From NCBI RefSeq assembly GCF_019976755.1, contig NZ_AP023441.1:1656001-1720000 (forward strand): a stretch of DNA of 64,000 bases, given 5' to 3'. The notes below the pieces were generated by a model. It did no database searches. It saw only the letters and a program-made list of their open reading frames with translations, and was not told the origin of the DNA. The position numbers and the translations under genes were made by a program. The DNA comes from Nostoc sp. MS1. GTDB lineage: Bacteria; Cyanobacteriota; Cyanobacteriia; Cyanobacteriales; Nostocaceae. Below, one piece after another: positions 9,128 through 18,787 of the stretch; position 1 is the stretch's first letter; each line of letters begins with the position of its first letter.

Positions 9128-9230
9128 TATTTCTGAGGCGTTTATTGAGTTTGCTAAAAAGGAGAAGTTAAGTTTTTTTAAACCAAGCCCATCTGTTATA
9201 CCGTTTGATGAAGCTAAGTATCGGCGGTTA

Positions 9231-10682
9231 ATGGATGGGCTGGAAGCTGTAGAATTAAGCTGGTATCAAGTACTTGAAGAGAATAATTCATTTAGGCTAG
9301 ACAGCTACTTTTTCCACAAAGCTTATTTAGAAGAAGATAATTTAAGAGATAAATTTGAAAATGTAATTTTAGGCAATATAGCATTTATAACAGATGGTCA
9401 ACATGGTTATCATGAAGTTGATGAAACTTCTAACATATCGCATATAACAGCCAAGAATACTAAAAATTGGTTTACAGATAATTATAACTGTGACAAACTT
9501 GCTAAATGGGTTGATGAAAAAAATCAACGTTCTTCTCTGCAAGAGAATGATATTCTGTTATCAAATCGTGGAACGGTTGGTTATTGCTCAATTGTAAAAT
9601 CAAATATTTTGCCTGCAAATATTGATCAAGATATCGCAAGAATTGTGTTAAATTCTAATTCACCAATTATTACTGAGTATTTAACAACATATTTAAACTC
9701 TAAGTTTGGTAATGATTGGGTTATTAGGAATATGTCAGGTATGGTACAACAGGATCTACCTTTAAATAAGATACGAGAAATACCTGTTCCTATACTAACT
9801 ACTTCCTTACAATATGCTATTAAAAAATTAACTGAAGCTTCTTGGTTGTTTTTTCAACAATCAAAACAAGCATACGAAGATGCTGAAGAGTTGCTCCTTA
9901 TAGAACTAAACTTAAAAGACTGGCAACCTACCGAAGATAACATTGCTGTGAAAAGTTTTTCATCTTCATTCTTTGCTTCCGGTCGCTTAGATGCTGAGTA
10001 TTATCATCCTAAAGTTGACCAATTAATTCAACGACTTGAAGAAAAGGTTGAACTCACAGCATTGGGTAACTTACTTACGGTTAACCAACGTGGAAAACAA
10101 CCAAACTATATTGAAGATGAAGAAGCAGTTAAAAATGTTTTGCCTGTAATTAACTCTAAACACGTTCAAAAGAGAGAAGTAATTCTTACAGATAATCGCT
10201 TTGCAACTGTTTCTGATAGTAATAATACTTTAACTATTCAAAAAAATGATGTCCTGATAAATGGTACTGGTAGAGGAACAATGGGGAGGTGTGCGCCTTA
10301 TTTGTATGAAGAGCCAGCTTTACCAGATAATCATGTAACTATTCTCAGAACTGATTTACTAGACCAAGTTTACTTATCCATATATTTAAACAGTATTGCA
10401 GGACAGTTTCAAGTGGAGAAATATCTTAAAGGCTCATCAGGGCAACTTGAACTATATCCTAATGATATTGCTCAATTTCTAGTCTGGGTTGCGCCAGACT
10501 CAGTTCAGCAGCAAATTAGAAATAAAGTTGAAGAATCACATCAAAAACGTGAACAATCCAAACAACTGTTAGAAATTGCTAAAACAGGGGTAGAGAAAGC
10601 AATAGAAACTGACGAAGCTACAGCAACCGCATGGATGAATCAGCAACTTACAGCTTTGGGAATTAATCTAGAATTAGGTTAA
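9231..10682 (+). CDS. restriction-modification protein, 3' part (HsdS-like specificity domains)
   Basis: This part has two target-recognition domains separated by helical spacers, as in type I HsdS. TRD1 (about 40-190) is GNIAFITDGQHGYHEVDE ... NDILLSNRGTVGYC; TRD2 (about 275-430) is NDVLINGTGRGTMGRCAPY. The ATG at 9231 is only a possible restart. The true reading frame enters at 9130 from the methylase part (SEAFIEFAKKEKLSFFKPSPSVIPFDEAKYRRL) once the IS630 element is removed, giving one fused protein of about 1178 residues. No separate translocase-type hsdR gene is nearby. Whether the fragment is translated by itself is unknown. Confidence 0.8.
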   Translation: MDGLEAVELSWYQVLEENNSFRLDSYFFHKAYLEEDNLRDKFENVILGNIAFITDGQHGYHEVDETSNISHITAKNTKNWFTDNYNCDKLAKWVDEKNQRSSLQENDILLSNRGTVGYCSIVKSNILPANIDQDIARIVLNSNSPIITEYLTTYLNSKFGNDWVIRNMSGMVQQDLPLNKIREIPVPILTTSLQYAIKKLTEASWLFFQQSKQAYEDAEELLLIELNLKDWQPTEDNIAVKSFSSSFFASGRLDAEYYHPKVDQLIQRLEEKVELTALGNLLTVNQRGKQPNYIEDEEAVKNVLPVINSKHVQKREVILTDNRFATVSDSNNTLTIQKNDVLINGTGRGTMGRCAPYLYEEPALPDNHVTILRTDLLDQVYLSIYLNSIAGQFQVEKYLKGSSGQLELYPNDIAQFLVWVAPDSVQQQIRNKVEESHQKREQSKQLLEIAKTGVEKAIETDEATATAWMNQQLTALGINLELG

Positions 10683-10712
10683 TAGGGTAACATCTACATT
10701 TTACTGGGTATG

Positions 10713-10761
10713 AAAAGCGATCGCACCGCCCGCAACGCCAGCACATCAGGCGATCGCTTTT
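10713..10761. terminator. HIP1-containing hairpin between convergent genes
   Basis: aaaagcgatcgc and its complement gcgatcgctttt form a 12-bp stem with a loop of about 25 nt, between the convergent restriction-modification and FMN reductase genes. The A and T runs on the two sides suit a bidirectional terminator. Confidence 0.55.
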
Positions 10762-10763
10762 TA

Positions 10764-11342
10764 TTAATTCAACTTAAATAGAATATCCGCTACGTTTTTG
10801 CCCAAGTTCTGCACAGATTCTTGCTGTTTAGGGTCTTTTAGCGAACCATCAGCATTAAATACTTGACTAGCATTCGGTACAGCAACCTGATCAGGAAGTA
10901 CCAACACCTTAATATTTCCTAGAATAGACCGCAGATGTACCAAACCTCGCAACCCGCCTAGTCCACCGGGAGAAGTACTCATGATAGCCGCAACTTTTCC
11001 TGCAAATGCAGCCAAAGGAGGCTCATTTGATGCTGGACGAGAAGCCCAATCAATCGCATTTTTTAAAACTGCAGTCAGCGAGCTGTTGTATTCTGGGGAA
11101 GCAATTAACAATCCTTGATGAGAAATTAACAGGTCTTTTAAGGTTTTAGCATTGGGAGGTAAACCTTCTCGCGCCTCTAAATCTTCGTCATACAGAGGTA
11201 ATGGTAAATCTCGTAAATCAATGTAAGTCACCTCTGCGCCTGCTGCTTTTGCACCGGCTGCGGCAATTTTCACTAACCTTTTGTTATAAGAATCTATGCG
11301 TGTGCTTCCAGCAAAGGCCAGTATTTTGGGTGTATTTGCCAT
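10764..11342 (-). CDS. NADPH-dependent FMN reductase family protein
   Basis: A flavodoxin-fold oxidoreductase of 192 residues, related to NAD(P)H:quinone and chromate reductases. Visible signatures are ILAFAGSTRIDSYNKRL (FMN phosphate loop near the N-terminus), LPLYDEDLE, and SPEYNSSLTAVLKNAIDWASRP around residues 75-100, which is the isoalloxazine-binding stretch. The start at MANTPKILAF matches the fold; an upstream in-frame ATG would add about 20 unconserved residues. The physiological substrate cannot be told from sequence. Confidence 0.88.
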   Translation of the reverse strand: MANTPKILAFAGSTRIDSYNKRLVKIAAAGAKAAGAEVTYIDLRDLPLPLYDEDLEAREGLPPNAKTLKDLLISHQGLLIASPEYNSSLTAVLKNAIDWASRPASNEPPLAAFAGKVAAIMSTSPGGLGGLRGLVHLRSILGNIKVLVLPDQVAVPNASQVFNADGSLKDPKQQESVQNLGKNVADILFKLN

Positions 11343-11574
11343 GATTACTGGTGATTGTGAGTTGTAAATTATATTCCCCTGCATTATGTAGCGAGGAAAC
11401 AAACCTGGAAGCTAGTTTTAGCTTTTCTTTATAAATGGCGATCAGCTACGCTGGGCGCTTGCGCGATCGCACTTAATATTAGGAAAGTAGAGGAAAATAA
11501 CTTTTGACTATTAACAACACGTTAAAATTAGTTAAGAAGTGATATTTTTTGCAAAAGTCTTAGGAGTTTTTTAC

Positions 11575-11793
11575 ATGTTTATTAGTGAATTGTCACCCAT
11601 ATTTAAACAACTGGTTCAACACCCAGCTTCTTTTCTAGGGGGATTTGCTTCTGGTGTGCTGAGACTCAACTTAGCAGATGATCCTGTAAAAAGCTGGCTA
11701 GACAAACAAACTGGTATTAGCATTTATCCCTCTCCCTTAACTGATGTCGGTAATGGTAGATCCAGTGGCCCACAATCGATATCGATTGAATAA
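11575..11793 (+). CDS. small conserved-type hypothetical protein
   Basis: A 72-residue protein (MFISELSPIFKQLVQHPASFLGGFASGVLRLNL ... DPVKSWLDKQTG) with an amphipathic to hydrophobic centre. The ATG at 11575 is preferred because taggag lies about 10 nt upstream; an upstream GTG at 11539 has none. I believe similar short proteins occur in other cyanobacteria, but I know of no function. Confidence 0.65.
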   Translation: MFISELSPIFKQLVQHPASFLGGFASGVLRLNLADDPVKSWLDKQTGISIYPSPLTDVGNGRSSGPQSISIE

Positions 11794-12299
11794 CAGCTAG
11801 GGATATAAAACTGAGTACTGGTAATAGGTAGGGGATGCAAGAACATTAAACACATGGTCAAAAATCGATATTGCACTCCCCTGTCCTAAACTAACGACAG
11901 CTTGGAAATAAAGTCACAAAGCATTTTCTAACCTGCTTTAATTTATGAGCAACTTGCAGATTAAGAAGCGATTAAATTATGGTTCATATAACCAAGTAAA
12001 GCATTTGTACTAAGTAGCAGCTTTTACATTTTTTCCCATTAATCAAATTTATAAGACTTGCTAATTTTATATTTAAAAATATTGTAAAATCTCTCACTTT
12101 GAAAATTATCATAATCAGTTATCATATGAGCGTATGCCTCAGTTCAGCCCATAGAAGGTTTAGTTGGAGTTAACCCCAGCAAATATTATTGCTGTTCTAC
12201 AACATAGACTATCTGTGACTAAAAAGAGACTATGCAATATTGCCTAGAACTTTTTAAAACTGAACTAGCCGCACTTTGTTAAGAATTACGTGATCCCAC
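11794..12299. other. long leader/intergenic region upstream of the RNA-binding protein gene
   Basis: About 500 bp, AT-rich, without a credible gene. Cyanobacterial rbp genes usually have long cold-regulated untranslated leaders, so part of this is probably transcribed. No specific element was identified. Confidence 0.4.
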
Positions 12300-12584
12300 A
12301 TGACTATCTACGTTGGAAATCTCTCCTACCGCGCCACTGAAGCAGACTTAAGAGCCGTATTTGCAGACTACGGCGAGGTCAAAAGAGTTGTATTACCTAC
12401 TGACCGTGAAACCGGTCGGATGCGTGGTTTTGCTTTTGTTGAGATGAATGAAGATGCCCAAGAAGATGCTGCTATTACTGAATTAGATGGCGCAGAATGG
12501 ATGGGTCGTCAACTGAAAGTAAATAAGGCTAAACCACGAGAAGATGACCGACGAGGTAGCTGGGGTAAAAAACAAGATTATTAA
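12300..12584 (+). CDS. RNA-binding protein, single RRM (cyanobacterial Rbp family)
   Basis: A 94-residue single RNA recognition motif protein. RNP2 is IYVGNL (3-8) and RNP1 is RGFAFVEM (about 42-49). The C-terminus (KAKPREDDRRGSWGKKQDY) lacks the glycine-rich tail of the cold-induced Rbp proteins, which resembles the tail-less RbpD type, but I do not assign a symbol. These proteins bind RNA and several are cold-inducible. A strong terminator follows at 12690, so it is probably a single-gene unit. Confidence 0.92.
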   Translation: MTIYVGNLSYRATEADLRAVFADYGEVKRVVLPTDRETGRMRGFAFVEMNEDAQEDAAITELDGAEWMGRQLKVNKAKPREDDRRGSWGKKQDY

Positions 12585-12689
12585 TCAAGTATAGTCTCCA
12601 ATTCTAGCAAATTGTATTCTGTATAACAATAGATAAATATCTATTATTTGCTAGAAACATTTAAAAAATTTAATAGGAAATGTAATGAT

Positions 12690-12747
12690 AAATCCGGCTA
12701 GTTACCATGTGCTAGAAAATTATTATAACTAGTCGGATTTTCATGAC
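12690..12747 (+). terminator. intrinsic terminator after the RRM gene
   Basis: A 15-bp stem with one G-T pair (aaatccggctagtta against taactagtcggattt) and a loop of about 21 nt, followed by tttc and a later T-run. Confidence 0.65.
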
Positions 12748-13091
12748 TAGACTTTTTTTCGGAGTGTCAGGGTGTAGAGAAAAATCAGTTGGATAATAGC
12801 GTGAAGACTTGAATTTGTACTTTGGCTAACTGGAAAGATAATCTGTTATGCTTTTAAGCTTTTGTTGCCGCAAGTCAAGTGTTATGTAATAAATATCACA
12901 AAAGCGTTACAAGTATATCTTTCCTCTAGCCTCTAACTTCTCACTTTTCAGCGCTTTTCCCTTCACTTTCTTTAGTTTATCTAAAATCACATCCAGGTTC
13001 TTAAATTACCTTTCTAAGATAGAGGCAGTAACCGTGCGTCACGATGCACGAATTGACCCAACAAACAGCCAGTTACTAGGGAATACATAAA
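12748..13091. promoter_or_regulatory. fbp upstream region
   Basis: About 340 bp between the rbp terminator and fbp. It contains a short palindrome gtgcgtcacgatgcac near 13034 and a weak ribosome site (taggga) before the fbp start. It must hold the promoter of fbp and perhaps of the whole pentose phosphate cluster. No NtcA or other operator was confidently recognised. Confidence 0.4.
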
Positions 13092-14141
13092 ATGGCTCAA
13101 GCTTCAGAATCTTTGGATTTATCTGTCAACAACGCTACAGATAAATCTCTCGACCGCGATTGTACAACCTTATCTCGTCACGTCCTCCAACAACTCCAGA
13201 GTTTTTCACCAGATGCACAAGATTTGAGTGCATTGATGAATCGTATTGGATTAGCTGGTAAATTAGTTGCTCGTCGCCTTAGCCGTGCTGGCTTAATGGA
13301 AGGAGTTCTCGGATTTACTGGGGAAGTGAACGTACAAGGTGAGTCCGTCAAAAAGATGGATGTGTACGCTAATGATGTGTTTATCTCAGTCTTCAAGCAA
13401 AGCGGCTTAGTTTGCCGTCTTGCTTCCGAAGAAATGGATGAACCATATTACATCCCAGAAAATTGCCCCATAGGTCGTTATACCTTACTGTATGACCCCA
13501 TAGATGGCTCCTCAAATACCGATACCAATCTCAGCTTAGGTTCCATTTTTGCTATCCGTCAACAGGAAGGCGATGATGCCGATGGTCAAGCTAAAGACCT
13601 CCTCACCAACGGACGCAAGCAAATTGCCGCAGGATACATCCTCTACGGCCCTAGCACGATGTTAGTTTACACTATTGGTAAGGGAGTTCATTCATTTACC
13701 CTTGACCCCAGCTTAGGTGAATTTATCCTCAGCGAAGAGAATATCCGCATTCCTAACCACGGCTCTGTATATAGTGTGAATGAGGGTAACTTTTGGCAAT
13801 GGGAAGAATCTATGCGGGAGTATATCCGCTACGTCCATCGTACAGAAGGTTACACCGCTCGTTACAGTGGTGCAATGGTGAGCGATATTCACAGAATTTT
13901 AGTACAAGGCGGTGTATTTCTTTACCCAGGAACAATCCAGAAACCTGAAGGTAAATTGCGCTTGTTATACGAATCTGCTCCCCTCGCTTTTTTAATTGAA
14001 CAAGCTGGTGGTCGGGCAACTACAGGATTAATGGATATCTTAGAAGTTGTACCCACAAAACTACACCAACGCACTCCTTTAATTATTGGTAGTAAAGAGG
14101 ACGTAGCCAAGGTTGAGTCTTTTATTCAGAATGGGCATTAG
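13092..14141 (+). CDS. fbp: fructose-1,6-bisphosphatase class 1
   Basis: The enzyme hydrolyses fructose 1,6-bisphosphate to fructose 6-phosphate in gluconeogenesis and the Calvin/oxidative pentose phosphate networks. Its 349 residues carry the class 1 metal/phosphate signature YDPIDGSSNTDTNLSLG at about 133-149, the upstream acidic motif ASEEMDEP and the C-terminal KLRLLYESAPLAFLIEQAGG. It heads the fbp-tal-zwf-opcA cluster typical of Nostocales, where it feeds the oxidative pentose phosphate route that supplies reductant in heterocysts and in the dark. Full length, no anomalies. Confidence 0.96.
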   Translation: MAQASESLDLSVNNATDKSLDRDCTTLSRHVLQQLQSFSPDAQDLSALMNRIGLAGKLVARRLSRAGLMEGVLGFTGEVNVQGESVKKMDVYANDVFISVFKQSGLVCRLASEEMDEPYYIPENCPIGRYTLLYDPIDGSSNTDTNLSLGSIFAIRQQEGDDADGQAKDLLTNGRKQIAAGYILYGPSTMLVYTIGKGVHSFTLDPSLGEFILSEENIRIPNHGSVYSVNEGNFWQWEESMREYIRYVHRTEGYTARYSGAMVSDIHRILVQGGVFLYPGTIQKPEGKLRLLYESAPLAFLIEQAGGRATTGLMDILEVVPTKLHQRTPLIIGSKEDVAKVESFIQNGH

Positions 14142-14162
14142 GAGGCAGGAGGCAGGAGGTAA
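14141..14162. repeat. aggaggc-type heptamer repeat
   Basis: Three tandem copies of ggaggca directly after the fbp stop codon. A similar block lies at 60382-60415. Same general class of purine-rich short tandem repeats. Confidence 0.7.
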
Positions 14163-14384
14163 AGGAGACTTTACTCAACACGCGCTAAAGCGCCGCTTCC
14201 AATAACAGCAATTACTACTCAGCACTCACTCAGCATTTTTTCAGCTAAATGTACTAGATTATCTCAGCCGGCCGATGTCATAAGTGATTAGCAAAGCAAA
14301 AATGCAGAAGTTACTGTCAATACTTTGATGTGTTTTGGCAAATTCACTTAGAACATCTTTTACGGAGTGGAACAAAATTTAGCT

Positions 14385-15530
14385 ATGGCTACTAATCATT
14401 TACTTGAGATTAAAGAATACGGCCAGAGTATTTGGATGGATAATTTGAGCCGTGACCTTATCCAATCGGGAGAATTAAAGAATTTAGTTGAAAATCAGGG
14501 TATTTGTGGCATTACATCTAATCCGGCGATTTTTGAAAAAGCGATCGCCAACAATGTCATTTATGATGCTGATATTGAAGCTGGTGTGCGTGCAGGTAAA
14601 CCCACGCTGGAAATTTATGAATCCCTAGTTTTTGCAGATATACGTAGTGCCTGCGATATCTTGCGTCCTGTATATGATGCCTCGAATAAATTGGATGGTT
14701 ATGTGAGTATCGAAGTCCCACCGACCATCGCCCATGATACACAAGCCACAATTAACGAAGCCCGCCGTTATTATCAACAAATCGGGCGGGAAAATGTGAT
14801 GATTAAAATTCCCGGTACTGAAGCCGGGTTGCCAGCCGTAGAACAGGTGATAGCTGATGGGATTAACGTTAACGTCACCTTGCTATTTTCTGTGCAGAGC
14901 TATATCAACACAGCTTGGGCATATATTCGGGGCTTAGAAAAACGAGCGGCTGAAGGTAAAGATATCAGTAACATTGCTTCTGTTGCTAGTTTCTTCCTCA
15001 GTCGGATTGACAGCAACATCGACGGTAAAATTGATGCTAAATTAGCTCGTGGCGTTGATGATATTAACCTAGAAGCGAGATTAAGGTCTGTTAAAGGTAA
15101 AGTAGCGATCGCCAATGCCAAGATTGCTTATCAAGAGTACAACAAAATTATTGAGAGCGATCGTTGGCAAGCCCTAGCAACCAAAGGGGCAAAAGTGCAA
15201 AGATTATTATGGGCCAGCACCAGCACTAAAGACCCTCATTACAGCGATGTCATGTACGTCGATGAATTGATTGGCCCCGATACCGTCAACACCTTACCCC
15301 CTGCGACCATTACCGCTTGTGCTGACCATTGTGAAGTCGCTAACCGAATAGAAACAGGAGTTGCAGAAGCTTACCAATTGATTGAGAGCCTCAAAGACCC
15401 AGACATCAACATTGATATTGATGTCGTCATGGACGAATTGTTAACCGATGGCATTAACAAATTCGTCCAGCCATTCCAGTCCCTCATGAACTCTTTAGAG
15501 GGCAAAGTCAAGCTATTGTCACCTGTATAG
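14385..15530 (+). CDS. tal: transaldolase
   Basis: Transaldolase moves a three-carbon unit between sedoheptulose 7-phosphate and glyceraldehyde 3-phosphate through a Schiff-base lysine. The 381-residue protein is of the longer bacterial class: GICGITSNPAIFEKAI near the N-terminus, the catalytic lysine in NVMIKIPGTEAG, then TLLFSVQSY and ASVASFFLSRIDSNID. The ATG for MATNHLLEIKEYG is chosen over a GTG six codons upstream because homologous proteins begin there. It lies between fbp and zwf on the same strand. The catalytic assignment is secure. Confidence 0.95.
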   Translation: MATNHLLEIKEYGQSIWMDNLSRDLIQSGELKNLVENQGICGITSNPAIFEKAIANNVIYDADIEAGVRAGKPTLEIYESLVFADIRSACDILRPVYDASNKLDGYVSIEVPPTIAHDTQATINEARRYYQQIGRENVMIKIPGTEAGLPAVEQVIADGINVNVTLLFSVQSYINTAWAYIRGLEKRAAEGKDISNIASVASFFLSRIDSNIDGKIDAKLARGVDDINLEARLRSVKGKVAIANAKIAYQEYNKIIESDRWQALATKGAKVQRLLWASTSTKDPHYSDVMYVDELIGPDTVNTLPPATITACADHCEVANRIETGVAEAYQLIESLKDPDINIDIDVVMDELLTDGINKFVQPFQSLMNSLEGKVKLLSPV

Positions 15531-15657
15531 GGGCAGGGAAGAAGAAAGGGGGCAGGGGGGCAGGGAGCAGGGAGAAAAAACTCTCTAATGCCCCACTCCC
15601 CACTCCCCACTCCCTACTCCCCATTTTCCAACCTCCATCTCAAATCCACAAACTGTT
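15531..15657. repeat. G-rich and C-rich heptamer repeats between tal and zwf
   Basis: A ggggcag-type purine block is followed by ccccactccccactcc-type repeats (about 15590-15624). The second type recurs in complementary form at 34741 and inside the gene at 55681. No ribosome site is left in front of zwf. Confidence 0.75.
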
Positions 15658-17187
15658 ATGGTTAGTCTCCTAGAAAATCCCCTGCGCGTTGGTCTGCAAC
15701 AGCAAGGGATGCCTGAACCCCAAATTATAGTCATCTTTGGCGCTTCTGGTGATCTTACCTGGCGCAAACTCGTCCCAGCACTTTTCAAATTACGCCGGGA
15801 ACGACGCATTCCCCCAGAAACCACTATTGTTGGCGTAGCCCGTCGAGAATGGAGCCACGAATACTTCCGTGAACAAATGCAAAAAGGCATGGAAGAGGCT
15901 CATAGCAACGTCGAACTCGGAGAACTGTGGCAAGATTTCTCTCAAGGTTTGTTCTACTGTCCTGGAGACATAGATAAGCCTGAAAGTTATCAAAAATTAA
16001 AAGATTTATTAAGTGAATTAGACCAGAAAAGAGGTACACGGGGAAACCGGATGTTTTACCTCTCCGTCGCCCCTAACTTCTTTCCTGAAGCTATCAGGCA
16101 ACTAGGCGGCGCAGGAATGCTAGATGATGAGTATAAACATCGTCTAGTAATTGAAAAACCCTTTGGTAGAGACTTGGCATCTGCCCAAAGTCTCAACAAG
16201 GTAGTGCAGAAATATTGTAAAGAAAACCAAGTCTACCGTATTGACCACTACTTGGGTAAAGAAACAGTTCAAAACTTGCTGGTATTCCGCTTTGCCAATG
16301 CGATTTTTGAGCCACTGTGGAACCGTCAGTTTGTTGACCACGTACAAATTACCGTAGCAGAAACCGTAGGCGTTGAAGACCGGGCTGGTTATTACGAACA
16401 AGCCGGTGCATTACGGGATATGTTGCAGAATCACCTTATGCAGCTTTATTGCCTCACAGCAATGGAAGCTCCTAACTCAATGGATGCTGATAGTATCCGT
16501 ACAGAGAAAGTTAAAGTACTACAAGCTACTCGTTTAGCTGATGTACATAACCTGTCACGTTCAGCAGTACGTGGACAATATAGTTCTGGTTGGATGAAAG
16601 GTCAACAAGTTCCAGGGTATCATACAGAACCAGGAGTTGACCCCAAGTCCTCTACTCCTACTTACGTGGCAATGAAGTTTTTGGTAGATAACTGGCGTTG
16701 GCAAGGTGTGCCTTTTTACCTACGTACTGGTAAACGGATGCCGAAAAAAGTCAGTGAAATTTCCATCCACTTCCGTGATGTTCCCTCCCGGATGTTTACA
16801 TCTGCCGCACAACAAAGAAGCGCCAACATTTTGGCGATGCGGATACAACCAAACGAAGGCATTTCTTTACGTTTTGATGTGAAAATGCCAGGAGCAGAGT
16901 TCCGCACTCGTTCCGTAGATATGGATTTCAGCTATGGTTCCTTTGGGATTGAAGCTACTTCTGATGCTTACGATCGCCTATTCCTTGATTGTATGATGGG
17001 CGACCAAACATTATTTACCAGAGCTGACGAAGTAGAAGCAGCTTGGCAGGTAGTCACCCCCGCCCTTTCCGTTTGGGATACACCAGCCGACCCCGCCACC
17101 ATTCCCAAATACGAAGCAGGTACTTGGGAACCAGCAGAAGCAGAATTTTTAATTAACCAAGACGGTCGTCGCTGGCGCAGGCTCTAA
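15658..17187 (+). CDS. zwf: glucose-6-phosphate 1-dehydrogenase
   Basis: Catalyses the first, NADP-dependent step of the oxidative pentose phosphate pathway. The 509-residue protein has the dinucleotide-binding loop FGASGDLTWRK near residue 25, the coenzyme/substrate motif IEKPFGRD, and the active-site signature RIDHYLGKE around 200. In cyanobacteria the enzyme is redox-controlled and is activated by OpcA, whose gene follows directly. The conserved alignment supports the ATG at 15658, although a usual ribosome site is absent because repeats fill the leader. Confidence 0.97.
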   Translation: MVSLLENPLRVGLQQQGMPEPQIIVIFGASGDLTWRKLVPALFKLRRERRIPPETTIVGVARREWSHEYFREQMQKGMEEAHSNVELGELWQDFSQGLFYCPGDIDKPESYQKLKDLLSELDQKRGTRGNRMFYLSVAPNFFPEAIRQLGGAGMLDDEYKHRLVIEKPFGRDLASAQSLNKVVQKYCKENQVYRIDHYLGKETVQNLLVFRFANAIFEPLWNRQFVDHVQITVAETVGVEDRAGYYEQAGALRDMLQNHLMQLYCLTAMEAPNSMDADSIRTEKVKVLQATRLADVHNLSRSAVRGQYSSGWMKGQQVPGYHTEPGVDPKSSTPTYVAMKFLVDNWRWQGVPFYLRTGKRMPKKVSEISIHFRDVPSRMFTSAAQQRSANILAMRIQPNEGISLRFDVKMPGAEFRTRSVDMDFSYGSFGIEATSDAYDRLFLDCMMGDQTLFTRADEVEAAWQVVTPALSVWDTPADPATIPKYEAGTWEPAEAEFLINQDGRRWRRL

Positions 17188-17344
17188 TTGGTCATTAGTC
17201 ATTAGTCATTAGTCCATAGTCATTAGTTAACTGACAACCGACAACTGACAACTGACAACTGACCCTTACGGGTTCGGCAGTTGCTACAAGTCGGCAAAGC
17301 CGCCCAACGCACTGCCTCACAACTAACTACTAACAACTAACAAA
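17188..17344. repeat. mixed heptamer repeats between zwf and opcA
   Basis: Tandem tcattag copies, then acaactg copies (about 17228-17262), then a cttacgggttcggcag palindromic fragment. This fills the whole zwf-opcA gap. The two genes are probably still cotranscribed. Confidence 0.75.
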
Positions 17345-17350
17345 TTGGCT

Positions 17351-18727
17351 ATGACTTCCCAAGCTCCTACAATATACTCACTTCAAGCCCCAAAGGATAT
17401 TTCGCTCAACGAAATCGAAGCGGAACTCAATCAAATTTGGCAAAGCTATGGCATTACTGGTGAAGATGGCGCACTACCTGCGGCTACTCGTGCTACTACA
17501 TTTACTCTAGTAGTTTATGAACCAGAAGAAACCCAATATCTGTTGGCTTCTTTAGGATTTTATAATGGCCCAATTGATGGCATTTTAGGGCCGCAGACAG
17601 AAGCCGCACTGCAACAAGTACAAATCAAATACGCACTACCCGAAACTGGTACAGCCACACCAGAAACCATAGCGAAACTGCGGGAAGAATACAGCAAGCG
17701 TCAAGGCAGTAACGCTACAGGTAATGGTTCTAATGGTAATACTTCTTATAGTTATAGTTCTAGCCCTAGAATTGCTGACGAAATTGCCCTACGCAACCCT
17801 TGCCGGATTATTGCCCTATTCCCAATTGTGGGTGAAGATGAAGGCGTAAAGGCGCAAGTTTCTGCTTACTGTCCGATTCAAAAACAATCTTCCAGCACCC
17901 TCATTTGCTGCGAGTATATTACCCTGAGTGGTACAGCTGCGGCTTTGGAAAGAATTGGCGGGATGATTCCTGCTTTGTTAATTGGTGGTTTACCCAAATT
18001 CTTGTGGTGGAAGGCTACACCAGACCCCAACAACATTTTATTTAAGAGATTGGCAGCCGTTTGTAATAACGTCATCGTTGATTCTTGCGACTTTAACGAA
18101 CCAGAAAGCGATTTAAGTAGTTTGCAAGAGTTGGTAGAAAATGGCGTACCTGTGGCTGACTTAAACTGGCGTAGACTGGCTGCATGGCAAGAGTTGACAG
18201 CCGAAGCCTACGATCCCCCAAATCGTCGTGAAGCCTTGGGAGAAATTGACCGCGTAAACATCGATTACGAAAAGGGCAACCCCACCCAAGCATTGTTGTT
18301 CTTGGGTTGGTTGGCGAGTCGTCTACAATGGCTACCAGTTTCCTATCAAAAGGAAAGCGGCGACTACGACATCACCCGTATTCAATTTGTTAACCAAGAC
18401 CAAAAGCAAGTAGAAGCCGAGTTAGCAGGGGTTCCCGTTGCTGATGCAGGTGAGATTGTGGGTGATTTAATTGCTCTACGCCTCAGTTCCACCAATCCTC
18501 AAGCCAACTGTGGCACAGTCATCTGCTCAGAAACAGGCGGTTGTATGCGGATGGAAACCCACGGCGGCGCTCAAGCTGCGGGTTTGTTCCAACAGGTCGG
18601 TTCTTTGTCAGAACAAAAAGCAGAAGCTTTGCTCAGTCAGCAGGTGCAACGTTGGGGACGTGAATCACTTTTTGAAGAAAGTCTTGCAGTTGTGGCGCAA
18701 GTATTGAAGATAAGAGCAAATAGTTAA
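17351..18727 (+). CDS. opcA: OpcA, glucose-6-phosphate dehydrogenase assembly/allosteric protein
   Basis: OpcA is the cyanobacterial activator of glucose-6-phosphate dehydrogenase. The 458-residue protein has an N-terminal segment, a peptidoglycan-binding-like repeat at about 50-115 (YLLASLGFYNGPIDGILGPQTEAAL), and then the conserved OpcA domain (RNPCRIIALFPI ... GGLPKFLWWKATPDPNN). It is directly downstream of zwf, the normal arrangement. The ATG at 17351 is used; the TTG two codons earlier gives the same protein in practice. A clear terminator follows. Confidence 0.95.
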   Translation: MTSQAPTIYSLQAPKDISLNEIEAELNQIWQSYGITGEDGALPAATRATTFTLVVYEPEETQYLLASLGFYNGPIDGILGPQTEAALQQVQIKYALPETGTATPETIAKLREEYSKRQGSNATGNGSNGNTSYSYSSSPRIADEIALRNPCRIIALFPIVGEDEGVKAQVSAYCPIQKQSSSTLICCEYITLSGTAAALERIGGMIPALLIGGLPKFLWWKATPDPNNILFKRLAAVCNNVIVDSCDFNEPESDLSSLQELVENGVPVADLNWRRLAAWQELTAEAYDPPNRREALGEIDRVNIDYEKGNPTQALLFLGWLASRLQWLPVSYQKESGDYDITRIQFVNQDQKQVEAELAGVPVADAGEIVGDLIALRLSSTNPQANCGTVICSETGGCMRMETHGGAQAAGLFQQVGSLSEQKAEALLSQQVQRWGRESLFEESLAVVAQVLKIRANS

Positions 18728-18787
18728 TTTTTGCTAACAACAAGTAAGTTTTCTTCATCTTGCAAATCAAGTAGTGCGGATGAAGTG

